From Rhabdornis inornatus (lineage: Eukaryota > Chordata > Aves > Passeriformes > Rhabdornithidae): DNA of 64,000 nt. A program made the position numbers and the translations under genes. This document shows, piece after piece, positions 13,117 through 26,338 of the stretch (the stretch's first letter is position 1; every line of letters begins with the position of its first letter). The stretch spans positions 759,430 through 823,429 of the forward strand of contig VWZS01005960.1 of the NCBI GenBank assembly GCA_013397075.1, read 5' to 3'. A model generated the notes under the pieces. That model was not told the origin of the DNA. It saw only the letters and a program-made list of their open reading frames with translations, and searched no databases.

Positions 13117-14530
13117 TTTTCTTGGAGTTATCTCTGCTCAGTGCAGTGCTTTAACAGGCCCATATCCCTGTGTGGCAATGTGCCACCCCTCTCTTGTCAC
13201 ACAGAGCACATCTCAGCTGGTCATTCCTGGATAGAGACAGAGGTTTATGTCTTCAAAGTGGGCTTGTTTCAGAGGAAATCTTATCCCAAACATGCCTATC
13301 ACTGATCCTCCCTGCTCTTTCCCCACTCCAAGTGCTTTATTGTCTCCCTGAAGATTGTCACCTTGCATCTGGCTGTCAGGAAGGGAGAATGACAAAAAAT
13401 TACAAACCTACAAAAAAAAAAAAACAACCGTTCCCATCTCTTAATGCAAAGCAGGGAAAGTGAAGAAATGAGATGTTAGACACGAGGTGCTGCCTTCAGG
13501 GGAAGATGCAGGGCTTTTCCCCTATCACAGAGCACTCCTGCTCAGCACCAGGCAGGAGCAGCTCACCTGCAGTGAGCAGAGGAAGTGCTGGACCCACTGG
13601 ACACAGGGGCAGAGCCTGAGGCTCTCTGGAGGACAAACAAACCCATCCCAAGGCTCAGCTCCCGTTTCACCATGGCCGGATGGGAAGGAAAGCAAAGCCT
13701 GAGAGGCTGCCACGCTCCTCAGAGCTTCAGACACACTGGAGGGAGGGTGAGAGCACCAAGGAGAGGTTTGTAATTGAATTTCTGTTTATTTTGGTCCAAG
13801 GTTGAGGTCAGTGCACAATGAGGAGGTTATCAGATGACTCATATGATCCCAAGCACTGTGCTGGGATAAAGTTAGTACTGTGCCTACTGGGAAGATGTGA
13901 GCTTGTCAGATAGCCAGGGTACAGCCTTATATAATTCATTTCTATTCCTGAAGTAATTTTCTTGACCAAGTCTGAGAAGGGAAGGAACATTCTTTTGTAG
14001 TGGCATGAGGGGTTGGGAATCTGGGCTTTATCCATAGTGTGCTCATCTGAATTGCCAGGAAAGCTCAATATTAACAATACGTTACTTGCACTTTTTAACA
14101 TTTAATATGATAATAAGACACATGCAGTGATATCCAGGGTTTTTGCTACCTGAAAAACTACAGATGTACATTTCTAAGAAGCATTTCCTTGCTGTTTTGC
14201 CTAATTAATGACACAAGCAGTAGAAGTAAGACAAAAACTTAGCCTTTTTTTTCTTTTGCTTCATCCAAGTCCAAGGCAAAACCTCTGTATTTTCTCTGTG
14301 GCAAGAGTATAGGATTTCCTGGGTGTCATGGGGGAGACACAAAATTAAAGAGATGACCCAGACAGGAAGTCAAGGGAACATAAAACAGATGCTGTGCTCA
14401 TATATTTGAGCACAGGCCTGTAGGAAAGCCAGACAAAATGTTTTAGCCATGATTATCCATCCTTTTGGATGCATAATAAAACACTCCTAAGGCATGAACA
14501 GCTATTCCAGGGAATCTTTTAAAAGTAAAC
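13117..14530. other. intergenic, nothing recognised
   Basis: Includes a somewhat GC-richer piece at 13480-13770 with overlapping short open frames; no family recognised. Confidence 0.55.
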
Positions 14531-14539
14531 TGGAATTAC

Positions 14540-14960
14540 TCCAGTGGAGTGGCACAAAAGTTGTCCAGCCTTGAGAGTTGGTCCTGTGAGGAGAAGCTGA
14601 GGCAATGGAGCTTGATTAGGCTGAAAAGAAAACTCTGGGGACATGTTAAAGCCACCTTCCAATCCCTGACAGGCTTTTGCCAAGGCCAAAGAGCTGGGAT
14701 CTCACATGCCCAATTACAGAACAGTAGCTAATCGTCCTGAATTGAAGCAGGAGGGGTTCTTACTGGACATAAGGGTGGGGAAAAAAGGCACAGCAGAATA
14801 TCAAAGCACAGGAACAGGTTGCCCAGAGATGTTGTGGTGATGGGCAGTCTGTGGTGTTAAAGGTTTTCAAGACCCAAGCTGACACATTTCTGCACAACAT
14901 GACCTCACTTCAGATATGATGCTGCTTTGAGCAGCAGGCTGGACTATGGATATCCAGAAA
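14540..14960 (+). mobile_element. older CR1 subfamily fragment
   Basis: GGTCCTGTGAGGAGAAGCTG, GGTTCTTACTGGACATAAGG, CACAGGAACAGGTTGCCCAG and a GGTTTTCAAGACCCAAGCTG stretch follow an older, diverged CR1 3' region distinct from the younger copies nearby. Confidence 0.75.
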
Positions 14961-15189
14961 CACTTGATTAATTTGAGTAATTCTGTCATTCTGCCCTGTG
15001 GCCCTGAATTGTGCCATAAAGTCGTAGCAGCTCAGAGGCCTGGGCACCTCTGACTTGTTTTGTGCAAACACGTGGAAACTGATAAAAACCAGGATGTGGC
15101 TCCCTGTCTTCCAAGGCTTCCCCAAACCATCCCCTGGAAAGGCAAAAGAGGAAAACCAAGGCCATGAGGGTGTTTCTTGAAACTGTGCA

Positions 15190-15495
15190 TCCACAGTGGA
15201 AGACAGACTCTTGACAAAGGCTTGGAGTGACAGGACAAAGAGAAATGGCTTCACACTGATACAGAGCAGGGTTAGATTAGATATTGGGAAGGAATTCTTC
15301 CCTGTGAGGGTGGTGAGGCCCTGGCACAGGTTGCCCAGAGAAGCTGTGGCTGCCCCATCTCTGGAAGTGTTCCAGGCCAGGTTGGAGCAACCTGGGATAG
15401 TGGAAGGTGTCCCTGCCCATGGCAGGGGGTGGGAAATGGGTGATCCTTAGGGCATCTTCCAACCCAAACTATTCCATGACTCTCTGATTCTATGA
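15190..15495 (+). mobile_element. CR1 LINE 3' end
   Basis: GACAGACTCTTGACAAAGGC, GCAGGGTTAGATTAGATATT, AGAAGCTGTGGCTGCCCCAT, the TGCCCATGGCAGGGGGTGGG box and a CTCTGATTCTATGA tail. A short internal deletion removes the usual GATGGGGCTCTGA words. Confidence 0.93.
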
Positions 15496-17294
15496 AAATC
15501 CCCTATTTTGGGAAAAAAGTTAGTCTTTAGAGCTTTTGAAAGACAGGAAAAAATCTGAGCCATTCAGTTTCTGAATAATTAACTCCCCGTACCCATTCTG
15601 CATGTCCTGATCTCCAATTTGAAGCCTGATTATCCTAAGGATCAGTGGAACAAAAGCTTTTTAATCTTTTCTAGAAGTATAGGTGCTAAATATAGAACCA
15701 GCTTAAACTATTAAAATATAGTACGCCAATTCATTTGAAAAGCAACAAACCAATTAATCTTTATTTCTGCAGCTGTGGGCAGATTTTTTCTCCTTTAGCC
15801 ACAGATTCCTGCAAAGCTTTTGTGAGGGAAGATGAGTTAACAGAAAAGACAAGGTATCATTTTCAAGGGCTCCCATGTCACAGACACTTCATCAGCAAAA
15901 GCCTTCAAGACCCAGACAGGCAAAGCCGTGGCTGATATGATCTGGTGGCAATTTGCCCTTGCAGGAGGATTCCCAGATGTGCCCTCCAGACAATACTTCC
16001 ATGATTTTTTAGATGCTCCTCAGCAGAATTCTGGCAACTCACTGGTCATACAGAAGTGCATATAAAAGTAATACTGAATAGACCTCTTAAAACTCTGCAG
16101 CCACTCCACTTATCATCCTAATCATCAAAATCCTATTCTCTACCATGTGAATTTTCCAACAGGAAGGTGGGGAATCAAATCTGCATGGCCAAGGATCAGC
16201 TCAGGAGCCAAAGGATTGATACCTCCTCATGTAGTCTCTGTTAAAGAATCAGAGAGATAAATGGCTGTGCATCTCAGCTTGAAAAAAGGTCTTTTTTTTT
16301 TCTGCTCAACTTCCTAGCCCTCAATGAAAACCAAAAAAAACTTTTTAAAAAGCTATTTGAAAAGTCTCCTGGGTACATCTGTTTTATACAGATTATGCTT
16401 CGCTTTTATTAACTTCAGATCAAAGCTCTTCACTCTAAGTAGGGAACCAAAGGGATCAGGTAAAGTAAATATCCTCTTCTCTTCAATTTCATGTGCAAAC
16501 ACTGAGTTTTCAGGCTGGGAAAACATGATTTAGTGCTTTACTGCAAAAGGAGAATCTGCATTTATACCCTGATCTTCACGTGGACGACTTTACTCTCCCA
16601 GTATGTTTTTTTTAATATGATGATTACATCTAACTAGAGAGAGCACAGGGATTAGTTGCTGGATTCAATACAGGAAAAAAAAAAATCAGAAAAAGTCTCT
16701 CACCCATCATTATTAGACATATTAGATGAACTATTCTATGCACAAATAAAGTGAGCAGATTTCTTGAGTCTCCATTACAACATTTCCCAAAGGCAACATC
16801 CAAGCTATATTATGCTGTACAAACACTGCCAGAGATTTTTCCTGCCCCAGCCAGTCATTCACATTCAAATCCCATGCAGCTGAGCTCTGTCATACACTTA
16901 CTTTGAAACTTGTTTGCTGATAAGAAGTGCACAACCAGTTTTGCTCCCATCAGTTGTATTAAAAATAAAAGTTTGATCCCAAGGCCAGGCCAACATTTTT
17001 GTACCAGTTGCCAGCCTTAAACGAACTTTAAGACCAAAGCTCTATAATAAGAAGTTCATTATGAAATGTTACTCCACCATGACCTGCAGCTCTTCTCACC
17101 TGGAATATCTATACAAGTGAATATTGCAGACTCATACCCTCATCAAGAGGTAAATCCAGGGAGATGGATTTATTACTGGGGGTGGGGGAAAAATAATTAA
17201 TTTCAGACATATTATCTGTTATCCAAGTATCTATTCCTCAACTTTTTACTATTTTGACAATAATCTGCTGAAGAGAGAGAATCTATTTACAAGA
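15496..17294. other. intergenic, nothing recognised
   Basis: AT-rich noncoding sequence with A/T homopolymers near 16283-16300, 16330-16350 and 16674-16684. Confidence 0.6.
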
Positions 17295-17510
17295 GCATGT
17301 AGTGATACACAAAAGGGAGTGGCTTCACACCGAAAGGCAATTTAGATGGGACATCAGGAAGAAATTCCTCTCTGTGATGGTGCTGAGGCCCTGGCACAGG
17401 TTTCCCAGAGCAGCTGTGGCTGCCCCATCCCTGGCAGTGTCCAAGGCCAGGCTGGATGGGGCTCTGAGCAACCTGGGATAGTGGAAGGTGTCCCTGCCCA
17501 TGGCAGGCTT
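17295..17510 (+). mobile_element. CR1 LINE fragment, 3' tail missing
   Basis: GGACATCAGGAAGAAATTCC, GCAGCTGTGGCTGCCCCATC and GATAGTGGAAGGTGTCCCTG are present, but the sequence leaves CR1 right after the TGCCCATGGCAGG box, so the terminal tail was lost. Confidence 0.9.
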
Positions 17511-19495
17511 GGTTTATGTCAGTATAATTTGTATTTTACAATAATTGAGCCTGTTTATGGTAACAATTTTAGACCAACTTCCCAAACTCAATAGGAGTGT
17601 GTGTGAAGTTACCCCAAAGAATCTTGAGGCACCAACCACTGACAGCCGAGCTCCCACAACTTTTCCTGTCTGTGAGATGAAAATGACTCCCCAGGAGCAC
17701 TGATGCTCCCCCAGAAGACACAAGGGTTCTTCTAAGCCACCATCAGCAGCACCTGAAGCAAATCAGCCTTAGAAATCCTCACTAGCTCATTCCCTGGCAG
17801 CTCACACACCAGCACATCTTATAAACCATAAAACACAGCCTCAGAGCAGGACCTGTGCTAAAAGTGTCCGAGAAATGCTCTTTACTCAAGTGCCACCTGA
17901 TTTCTCTCTGCCCAAGCAGCTGCCCTTGTCTCTCTAGCAGTGCCACCACTGCCTGATTTCAACTAAATGCAACAGAAAGACATAAATCTTTGATATAACA
18001 AAGCCTAGAAATTCTCCTTCTAAAGGAAAAAAAAAAAAAACAACAAACTCAACAGTTGTTAACAGAGAAGAATTCTTACACAATTCATCCTTGAATGCCT
18101 GTGTGGAAAATAAGATATGATGAGCTCCAGTGCTCAGGTGTCTCCTGATCCTTGCCCTGGGTGTTTGCACACACATTCCTCAGGAAAATGTCGAGTTTGC
18201 AGTGGTTACACAAGGGCTGCTGAGCAGGTGGAGCAGCACAGAGCTTGCATCTTGATCTGCATCTGAGAAATCCAGCAAAGGCTCTTCCTACAGGGTGGGC
18301 ACACTTCAAACCTGCTGGGAGCTTGTGTAAAGCGCTCTGTTAACATTTTGGAAAGCAAGGGAGACACATTTGGGGCTAAATCCTTGCCTGCCTATCTCAC
18401 TGCATGTTCCTGGCTTTAATCAGGGGGTGAATATAGACAGAAGTAGGAAGTGGGAAGAAATGCAGCTCAACTATTTAGAAAACAGAACTCTTCTCTGACG
18501 AATTATGCAGCTTTCCTCCATAATTTTCAGAAAGTATTTACAAGGAACAAGTGGAGTTGCACTTCTCCAACTGCAAAGACCTGAGGCTTTGGGAAGACCT
18601 TGTCCCACAGGGGAAAGACAAGGTGAAATTGCCCCCAGACAGGCAGATATTGATTTCAAAGCTGTGGAAATGACTCCTGAAATGCAGGATATCACTTGGA
18701 AATTTAATTTTTCTGTAGTAATAGGCTTAGATTCTCATCTGCAGGGTTGTTTAAGAGGGGAGAAAGGGGGAACCTCATTTTATTTTAGAGTGGTACAAAT
18801 GAAGCGTGGAAAAGTTTAACAAGGAAAAAAAAAGAACAACTACAAAACTTCACAGAAAAACTGGATGGAAAAGGGCACTTTTGCAGGGAAAAAGAAAACA
18901 AAGGAATCAGCCCTGCCATCAATTAATTCTGAAGCTCATAATCAAAATTCTTGATTAAGCATCTCTCTTCAGGATCTACAGTAAGCCATCGTGCAGGAGC
19001 TAAGGAGATTTGTCTGGAATTTCAGCCAGGTGCCTTAAACCTCCTGGATGAAAAAGCACTTCAACACTGAGCACTCCTAATTCACAGCTCATCCTTCACA
19101 AATCTCAAGTCAAGCAGCAGCCGAGGCAGATCGGTCCCAGGGTGGTTTAAAGTGATTAAAAAGAAACACAAACAGCCACAGAGAAAAGAAAATCTCTTAA
19201 ATTAGAGAGGATGGCTGATCAGCTCCTCCTCTGCATCAAATCTGGTTTTCCTTGGAGAGTGCTGGAGAACCCTTTCAAAAGTTCAGTGCTTGTCCTGGCT
19301 TTGAGATGGCACAGCAGGCACAGGAACTCCATCTCCTGGGTGAAATTCAGCTCCCTGTATCCCAAAGCTGTCGAAATTGTGATCTGGAGACATCTCCAGG
19401 CTCTGTTTAGACTGGTAACAGCATTGGGTACACACCATCCACACAGAGATGGAGAGGCCACTGTTTGGTTCCCAGTGATCAATCACAGTAACCAC
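17511..19495. other. intergenic, nothing recognised
   Basis: Mixed noncoding sequence; an A-run at about 18027-18040. No repeat or gene recognised. Confidence 0.6.
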
Positions 19496-19560
19496 AGCTT
19501 GGACTTGATGATCTTTAAGGTCCCTGCCAAGCCAAGCCATTCTTGAGATGATTCCATGAA
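19496..19560 (+). mobile_element. CR1-like 3' tail
   Basis: ACTTGATGATCTTTAAGGTC followed by a CAAGCCATTC...GATTCCATGA tail is the usual CR1 terminus. The preceding 250 bases are too diverged to assign. Confidence 0.6.
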
Positions 19561-19989
19561 AAATTACCTAGTTTTGAGACTCTCCAGGGATGAAGATGTC
19601 ACTGTCTCTCGGAGCTTTACCAACAGTGAACAACTCTCAAAATGAAAACCTTTTTCCTTGCATTACATCAGAGAAGATACAGGAGTCCTCACCACAGACC
19701 TGAAATTGCAAAACTTTTTACTTCCCACACAATTATATTTAGAGTAGAGCTCTGCACAGCTGCAAGCCTGGACAGAAAGCTAAAATTAGTAATATCTTCT
19801 CTAATTTCAAATCTACCTTGAGACCCTCTCCTACTCCAGGTGTCCAAAATAAGTGTCTGCCTGAAGACAGCAGGAGTTTGCAGATTAAAAATGTTTAAAA
19901 CCCCAAAATAATAAAAACTCCCTGATCATGATCCCTAAGAGAAAAAGTGAATATCCACATGTAATTTTGTTTGCTGACTGCCCCTTAAC

Positions 19990-20640
19990 ATCATCTTCTG
20001 GTGGGGGACTTCAATTTACCAGATTTTTGCTGCAGAGGGAAAATGGGACAGAAGGTTCCCGGAAGAGAATTTCCTGGCACAGCTGGGAGGGAGCTGACAA
20101 GGGAAGGAACCCACAGAAGGACTGGTGGGAGATGTGAGGGTTGGAGGCTGTCTTGGACAGAGTCATGAAGTTTTGATTCTCTGAGAAGTAAGGAGGGGTG
20201 CCAGCAGAACTTCCACCCTGGATTTCCTGAGGTCAAACCTTGGCCTCTTTGGGAAGACAGAGTCCCTAGGGAGGCAGTGCTGAAGGGCAAAGGAGACCAG
20301 GAAGGCTGGAAATTCTCCATGAACAAAATCCTACAGATGCAGGAACATCCCCATGGGCCAAAAGATGAGATGCTAGGGAAGGAGACCTGCCTGGATGAAC
20401 AGGGAGCTTTAGCTAGAACTCAGGACAAAGAAAGGTTGTTCATCACCTTTGGAAGAAGGGGCAGCTGTTCCAGAGGACTACAAGGATGTGGTGGGGATCC
20501 GCAGGGAGAAAATTAGATGGGTCAAAGCCCAGCAAGAACCCGATCTGGCTGCTGTAAAAGGAAATAAGAACTGTTCTGCTAGCAAATCTTCAGCCAAAGA
20601 TAGTGTGGGCCACTGGAAAATGTGCAACCTGACTACAGCC
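19990..20640 (+). mobile_element. CR1 LINE ORF2 fragment (endonuclease region), decayed
   Basis: In broken frames the translation gives LVGDFNLPDFC (the endonuclease GDFN signature), VGGCLGQSHEV, RRGASRTSTLDF, GRRPAWMNREL and EDYKDVVGIRREKIR...KAQQEPDLAAVKGNK. These appear in the order found between the endonuclease and reverse-transcriptase domains of avian CR1 ORF2. Several frameshifts and stops show it is inactive. It is the only piece of CR1 coding sequence in the window; the other copies are 3' ends. Confidence 0.85.
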
Positions 20641-20659
20641 TTTTGAGGGGACTTTTATT

Positions 20660-22230
20660 TCTATTACTTCATAGGGATGATAAAATCATTTTTAAAGGTG
20701 TCAGAGAACCACTGAAGGAAGAAAAAGACAAACCTCTAGGTTAGGAAGGAATTTAGGCAATGCAAAACTACCAGAGACACAAAGCAGCAAGGCCTCTGTT
20801 TTCTGAACATTTCCTAAAGTCTTGCAAATATTTCAGTGTTTGGCTTTGTGTTTACTACGCTTGCACTGGACTAACCTGGCTGAACCACTGCCTTGCATTC
20901 ACCTAAACTTGCTGTGACCTCCAAACTTTTGTGTCCCTTTTGGCAGCTGGGGGACTCCTCCACTTGGCTAATGAGAGTCCCCACTGTGGTAGCTCCATGC
21001 TAAGGAATGCATTTATCTTCTTTCCCCATGTTTCACCCCTGAGAGCTGGCTTGAGGCTGCTCATTCAGCTGTGCAGCACCCAACTGAGAGCAGCAGCTTC
21101 TCACACAGTCCTGAGCCTTACCCAGCTCTGAAGTGCCTCAGGTCCAAGAGCAGCACAGGTTTTCCTTATCCAAAACCTCCCAAGGCTCCTGCTGTGGAGA
21201 AAGGAATCAGGAAACCTGCCTTCCCTCTGGACACAAGCCACAAAGCCTGCTCTAGAGCCGTGCTCTGCAGGAGCCGGAGGGCTCCAAGCCTTAGGACTGG
21301 GTGGAAGCAAATTTTGCAAAAAATCAATAATTCCTTCTAAAAATTCTCAGTCCTATTGACAATAAAATGAAATGTCCTTTCCTCTGGACTCCCAAGGCAC
21401 TTCATTTAACCTTGAAACACACTCTCCTTAAACTCCAAAACCGATTCAGGTAGATATCAATTTGTACATTCCCTTAACCTCCCTGTCCCCATAACCTTAT
21501 TTTCAAAGCTGAGGACCACCCAATATTCCGACCTCAAATGGAGACAAATTTTTTCCTACCCTTTTTATTCTTAGACAGTTACTTATTTTTTTGTTTGTTT
21601 TTCCACAGGCAATGTCTTGCACAAAACCCTATTCTTTAAGTGTAGAGGACAAGGAGATCTGGTTGCTTTGTGGTTTGCTGGGTTTTTCATTCTCATTACC
21701 AAAAATAGTTGATCATTTCTACTCCAGATATCACTTCTAAAATGCTGCTTATATAGCCATGACAATGAAGAGCCATATCATTAGTTTGTTAAATCAGGCT
21801 TTTTCAGAAAGGCTGGGAAATCAATCAAAACAATAGGGTGAACTAAAGGATTATTATTATAGAAATCCCATGAAATAAACCAAGTAAACAGTGTCTGTTC
21901 AGAGATTGATCAGCATTTCTCCTGTGTTATGTCTTCAGACTGAAAAACAATGAAGGCTCCATTTGCTGCTTGATTACAGGATGATTACAAGAGATCAATA
22001 GGACAAGACTATGAAGGCAGTTAAGAAAATCCTTTGAATGAAAAGAAACTAAGGAGAAAAAATTCTTACTTTGTCTTGCCTAAGAAAATGAAGTTGAAAA
22101 TGAAATTGCCTAAGTAGTCTATTGCTTCTTTGGTTTCCTAGGAGGGAAAAATACAAAGGAGAGAAATTTCTAAGCTAAAAGACAATCCTGGCTTAAGAAG
22201 AACGTATGGACTTGTTTATCTACATTCCCC
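20660..22230. other. intergenic, nothing recognised
   Basis: AT-rich noncoding sequence; no repeat or exon recognised. Confidence 0.6.
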
Positions 22231-22234
22231 AAGG

Positions 22235-22350
22235 AAAGATGCAGGTTGAAAATTGGGAAGAAGTTTCTAAGGATCAGAACTATGGAGTTCTGGAACAGCC
22301 TTCCACGTGCAGGGGCAAAGGAGCCCTGTTTTGACACTTGCAGGATTTAT
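22235..22350 (+). mobile_element. possible ancient CR1/L3-type fragment
   Basis: GGGAAGAAGTTTCTAAGGAT followed by TCTGGAACAGCCTTCCA follows the word order of old amniote CR1/L3 3' regions. Strongly decayed. Confidence 0.4.
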
Positions 22351-22679
22351 AGGCTGTGTGCACTGTGAAATTACCCTAAACAGCATTATGGGAAACTGCT
22401 ACAGATCAGAGGTATGAAACAATTGCACAGGCCTTATTAGTATTTATATTATACTTTCTGGTCAAAGTTTACTGAATCTTTCCTATTCCTAATGATCTTT
22501 TTGAGGTGATGAAATCACCAGAGTTAAAATGCCAAGACAGAAAACTGTCCAGCCTGAAGAGGAGAGTTTTAAACTCAGAATGGTGAAGAAGGGAGAGAGT
22601 CACCAGCAGTATGGTAAAGAAATGGTGGATGTGGTTATCAAGCAAAGAGGCTGGGATGGTGTGAACAGAAAGGACCTTA

Positions 22680-22775
22680 CTTGAAGTGAGGGGCCCAAAA
22701 ATGGGCACAGCACTCAAGGTGTGGCCTCATCAGTGCCAAGGGACACAGAGGGACAATCACTTCCCTAATTAACAG
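22680..22775 (-). mobile_element. old CR1 fragment
   Basis: GGGCACAGCACTCAAGGTGT, GGCCTCATCAGTGCC and GGGACAATCACTTCCCT form the complement of an internal part of older CR1 3' regions. Confidence 0.65.
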
Positions 22776-23166
22776 CACAGGCTCCTAAATCCTGGCACTG
22801 CTCAATGAAATGCACAATAATCAACTTCACAGTAGCTTAGCAGGGTCTGTGCAAATGCAATCTCCCATAATTGCACCAGCAAGATGTTGTGAAGGACTCC
22901 TCCCTTACAGAGGGAGACCCTGGTTTATGTTTCTGAACATTTAAAAGCGCAGACAATCTGACACAGTCCCTGAAATGCTGCACTGTTGCAGTTTCTTGCT
23001 TAGGGAAACAGCCCATCTGTGGAGGCTTCAAGCAGTAACACACTCCTAAGGTTTCTATCTTGAAAGGAAGAGGAAGAACAGAGAAATAAAATTTTTATGC
23101 CCATTTTTTCATTTCATTTCACAGAGGATGGAAGGATTTCTCTGTGAAGGATCAAATGATGTAATT

Positions 23167-23275
23167 ATAGAATCATAGGATTGCTTGGGTTGGAAGGGTT
23201 GAAAGCTCATCCAGTTCCAACTCCCCTGCCATGGGCTTCCACTAGACCAGGTTGCTCAGAGCCCCATGGGTACCT
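23167..23275 (-). mobile_element. CR1 LINE 3' end, short
   Basis: Tail complement AGAATCATAGGATTG, then GGGTTGGAAGGGTTGAAAGC, CCATGGGCTTCCACTAGACC and AGGTTGCTCAGAGCCCCATG. Confidence 0.88.
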
Positions 23276-23489
23276 CCATTCCAAAACATTCTATTGTTTT
23301 AAATGAATAATGGTAAATTAAGGCTACTTTTTGTTTGCTGACACACACAAGCAGTGCCTATCACAGAGAGCCTTAAGGCAGATTTAACAGGTATAAGGAA
23401 GATCCTTTGAAGAGAGATATTGTGTAGATTAACAAGCATGTTTCCCCTGTGTGGAGGTGATTTTCCTCATGAGATATGGACCTCATTGT

Positions 23490-23822
23490 CCCTTCCAGTG
23501 CCTGAAGGGAGCCCACAGGAAAGATGGAGAGAGACTCTTGACAAGGGCCTGGAGTGACAGGACAAGGGGGAATGGCTTCACACTGACACAGAGCAGGGTT
23601 AGATTGGATATTGGGAAGAAATTGTTCACTGTGAGGGTGGTGAGGCCCTGGTACAGGTTTCTCAGAGAAGCTGTGGCTTCCCCATCCCTGGCAGTGTCCA
23701 AGGCCAGGCTGGATGGGGCTCTGAGCAACCTGGGCTAGTGGAAGGTGTCCCTGCCCATGCAAGTGGGTGGAACAAGATGATCTTTAAAGTTCCTCCCAAC
23801 CCAGGCCATTCTGTGATGGTGA
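23490..23822 (+). mobile_element. CR1 LINE 3' end
   Basis: CAGTGCCTGAAGGGAGCCCA, AGAGACTCTTGACAAGGGCC, GGTTAGATTGGATATTGGGA, GAGGGTGGTGAGGCCCTGG and a CCATTCTGTGATGG end. One of the least diverged copies, inserted 220 bases from an oppositely oriented CR1 end. Confidence 0.94.
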
Positions 23823-24353
23823 TGTAAGACCTCACAATCACAGCTCCCTCAGAACTCACACACTGAATTTTCCTCTCTGCTTATCCCATAGCTCTGTGTT
23901 TGCCATCATCATCTTGTTCTCAGGGCTTTTCTCCTGCAAGCCCAAAGGCCTGTTTTAATTGGGGGGTGTTCACCACCAACATTTAATAAACAGTAATTAC
24001 TTGAGCTTTAATCTGTTCTGCAGGTTCTTCTAAGAGGAACTCAAACCTTCAGGGAGAAAATCAACTGTTGTGATGCTTTTCTGAGCTATAAGCAGATGAG
24101 TTTTTTTGCCCTCCCTAAAGAGCAGCAAGCGCTGTCACAGTGTGACATAGGTAGCAAACTGTGAATCTAATTAAGTGTATAATTATGCAGCAGATTGCAG
24201 CTCAGTGTGCTATTACTTAAACCAACTGACTTGCATGGCAGTCCCAGAGACATGGAACTCGATGCAGAGCTGAACACATTAGGGAGCATTTCTAGGGCAG
24301 GGTGAAGAAGGAGCCAGGCTCAGTTCATCCACACTAACAGCACCCACACCCCT

Positions 24354-24929
24354 TCAACAACAACAAAAAAAACCCAGCAGACACACAGATTCAAAGTCTA
24401 AAGACAGTGCAAAAACAAACTTGGCAATGCTATGGAGTTGCTCATAGAGGTTTGCAAATATTTGTCTCAGCCTTTTTTGGATGAGGTTGTCAGCATAGAG
24501 CTCTAGCACAGCATCACTGCTTGAATTATAGCAAATTGATAACACCTCCTCAAATTGCCTGTGTACAACAAGAATTTCCCCTTTATCAAACTCCCCTTCC
24601 CACAGAAGCAGTAGCTGGAAGATGTGTGCCATTGCACCATGGAGCTTCCAGATTTGAGTCCTGAAACTTGCATAAATAACACTTCCAGCGAGAATTCCTG
24701 TTAAGTAATCCACACAGAACTGACCTACATTTGCAAATCTCTTTTGAACCAGTGCAACAGGAATGCAAATGGAATTAGAAGCCAGCACTGACTTCAGAGC
24801 TCTGTGTGCCCACCACAGCAGGGCACAAGTGAGGTGTGGCTTGGGCTTCAAAGCTGCTGCCATTCCCGTTGTTGCTTTAGGCACTTGGAAACAGATGGCA
24901 CATTTCTGGGGAATTCTGCAAGCAAACAC
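24354..24929 (-). other. unassigned 191-codon open frame
   Basis: Longest open frame in the window outside recognised genes and repeats. Residues about 85-130 are hydrophobic and aromatic; residues about 125-180 look amphipathic (RQFEEVLSIC, ELYADNLIQKRLRQIFANLY). The C-terminus runs into a T-rich FFCCC end. A pyrimidine-rich TTTGCTTGCAG lies just inside its 5' end and could be a splice acceptor. I recognise no family. It could be a chance frame, part of a diverged repeat, or an exon; a coding role is not established. Confidence 0.2.
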
Positions 24930-26338
24930 ACACTGCCAGGTACCATTTTGCCTTGTCTGGGAGAACTAGGGACTCCAAGCAGATTCACAGTGAACAGATG
25001 GAAAAAGCATGCTCCGAAGTAATGCCGAGTCTCCTGAAAATCAGGAAAAACGTGGTTTGAAATCTAATCTGAGACTACAGCCGTGACTGATAACTGCAGG
25101 CAGAAGCTGCAGGTGTCAGGGAAGTATAAAACAATTGCTAAAATCACATTTGCTACAGAAAGTTGAGCTGAACACCCAGGCATTGTCAGTGCTTGGGTTC
25201 CAGCAGGCAGCTCCATGCAAAGCCCCAGATTCCAGGCACAGAGGATGGGATGTGACCCTGATCTGCCCTGTGGGACTGATGGACCCTCCCTGTCACTGGC
25301 AGTCTTTGGTCTTGCACAGTTTACTGAGGGCTTTTGGGTGGCTGACCATGAGCAGCTCTACCCTTTAGCCCTCTCAGAGCTGGTAATTAATTGCCAAGCT
25401 GGTGGATGTCCTCACCTCACCTGGATCTCAGCACAAGGGAAAAAGGCTCCCAGTCTGCTGAATATTTAAAAAAAATCTCAGGTTATGTACCAGAAAATTA
25501 ATGCAAAATGCACTGCACTGGAAAATGGGTACAGGAAAAGAGATATACAGCAGGCTAAATAGCATCAACAAAGCCCAGAACATCAACAACAAGACAAACA
25601 TCAAGGAAAAAAAAAATTAAACCAGAGAATGAAGGGACCTACCTGTACTTTGTATGGGAATGGAAAACTTGTGCTGTGATATGGACAGGAATAGTGACAA
25701 ACAGGTGAAACCAACAGTAAATCATCTAACTTTCTGAAAACTACGATTTTTCTCCTCTTGCTTTTGACACAAGACAGATGAAATTCAAATAATAATTTGG
25801 CTCAATGTTGCCCACTGATCCTAACTGGAGCACACTTGGTGGAAACAGGGCTCTATACCCTGTTGATAACAAGCACACTTGATGTTTCAACAGGGCTGCA
25901 GTTTCACAAAGAGGGAGGAAAATGAAAAGATAAATCTAAATTTATCTCCTGCCTTTAGTGAAGTCAAGCAAAAAAAGATGTGAATAAAAGCAGTGTGTTT
26001 TTTTAAATTATCTTATTATTGATTATCACAATTTCACCACACAAGGTTTGATCAGAACTAATCAAATCCCCCAGCAACAAATTAAATGATTTTGTCTGTT
26101 CTCTGATTTCGTTTCCCCTTAAAGAATCTGGCAGGTAATTGTCCCTTAAATAGCTCCTGTCTCCAGACTGGCTCTTCTTTCCATTCCACCAGACACTACA
26201 AAATAAAACCTTTTCTTCCTTTTCAAATTCTTCCATCCAAGGTGGGTTCCTGCTGCACATGCAGTAAAGCCAAGCAGGCTTAAGCACACAGCCAAGGAGG
26301 GAAGCATTTCCTCTGCATTTCTGAGTTGTCTCCTTTTC
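24930..26338. other. intergenic, nothing recognised
   Basis: AT-rich noncoding sequence; the same holds for 26416-27825 on the far side of a small CR1 piece. Confidence 0.6.

Noticed and set aside
23373..23762. 129-codon minus-strand open frame
   Set aside because: Most of it is the complement of a CR1 3' end; similar frames occur over the CR1 copies at 4.8, 10.1, 15.2 and 35.2 kb.
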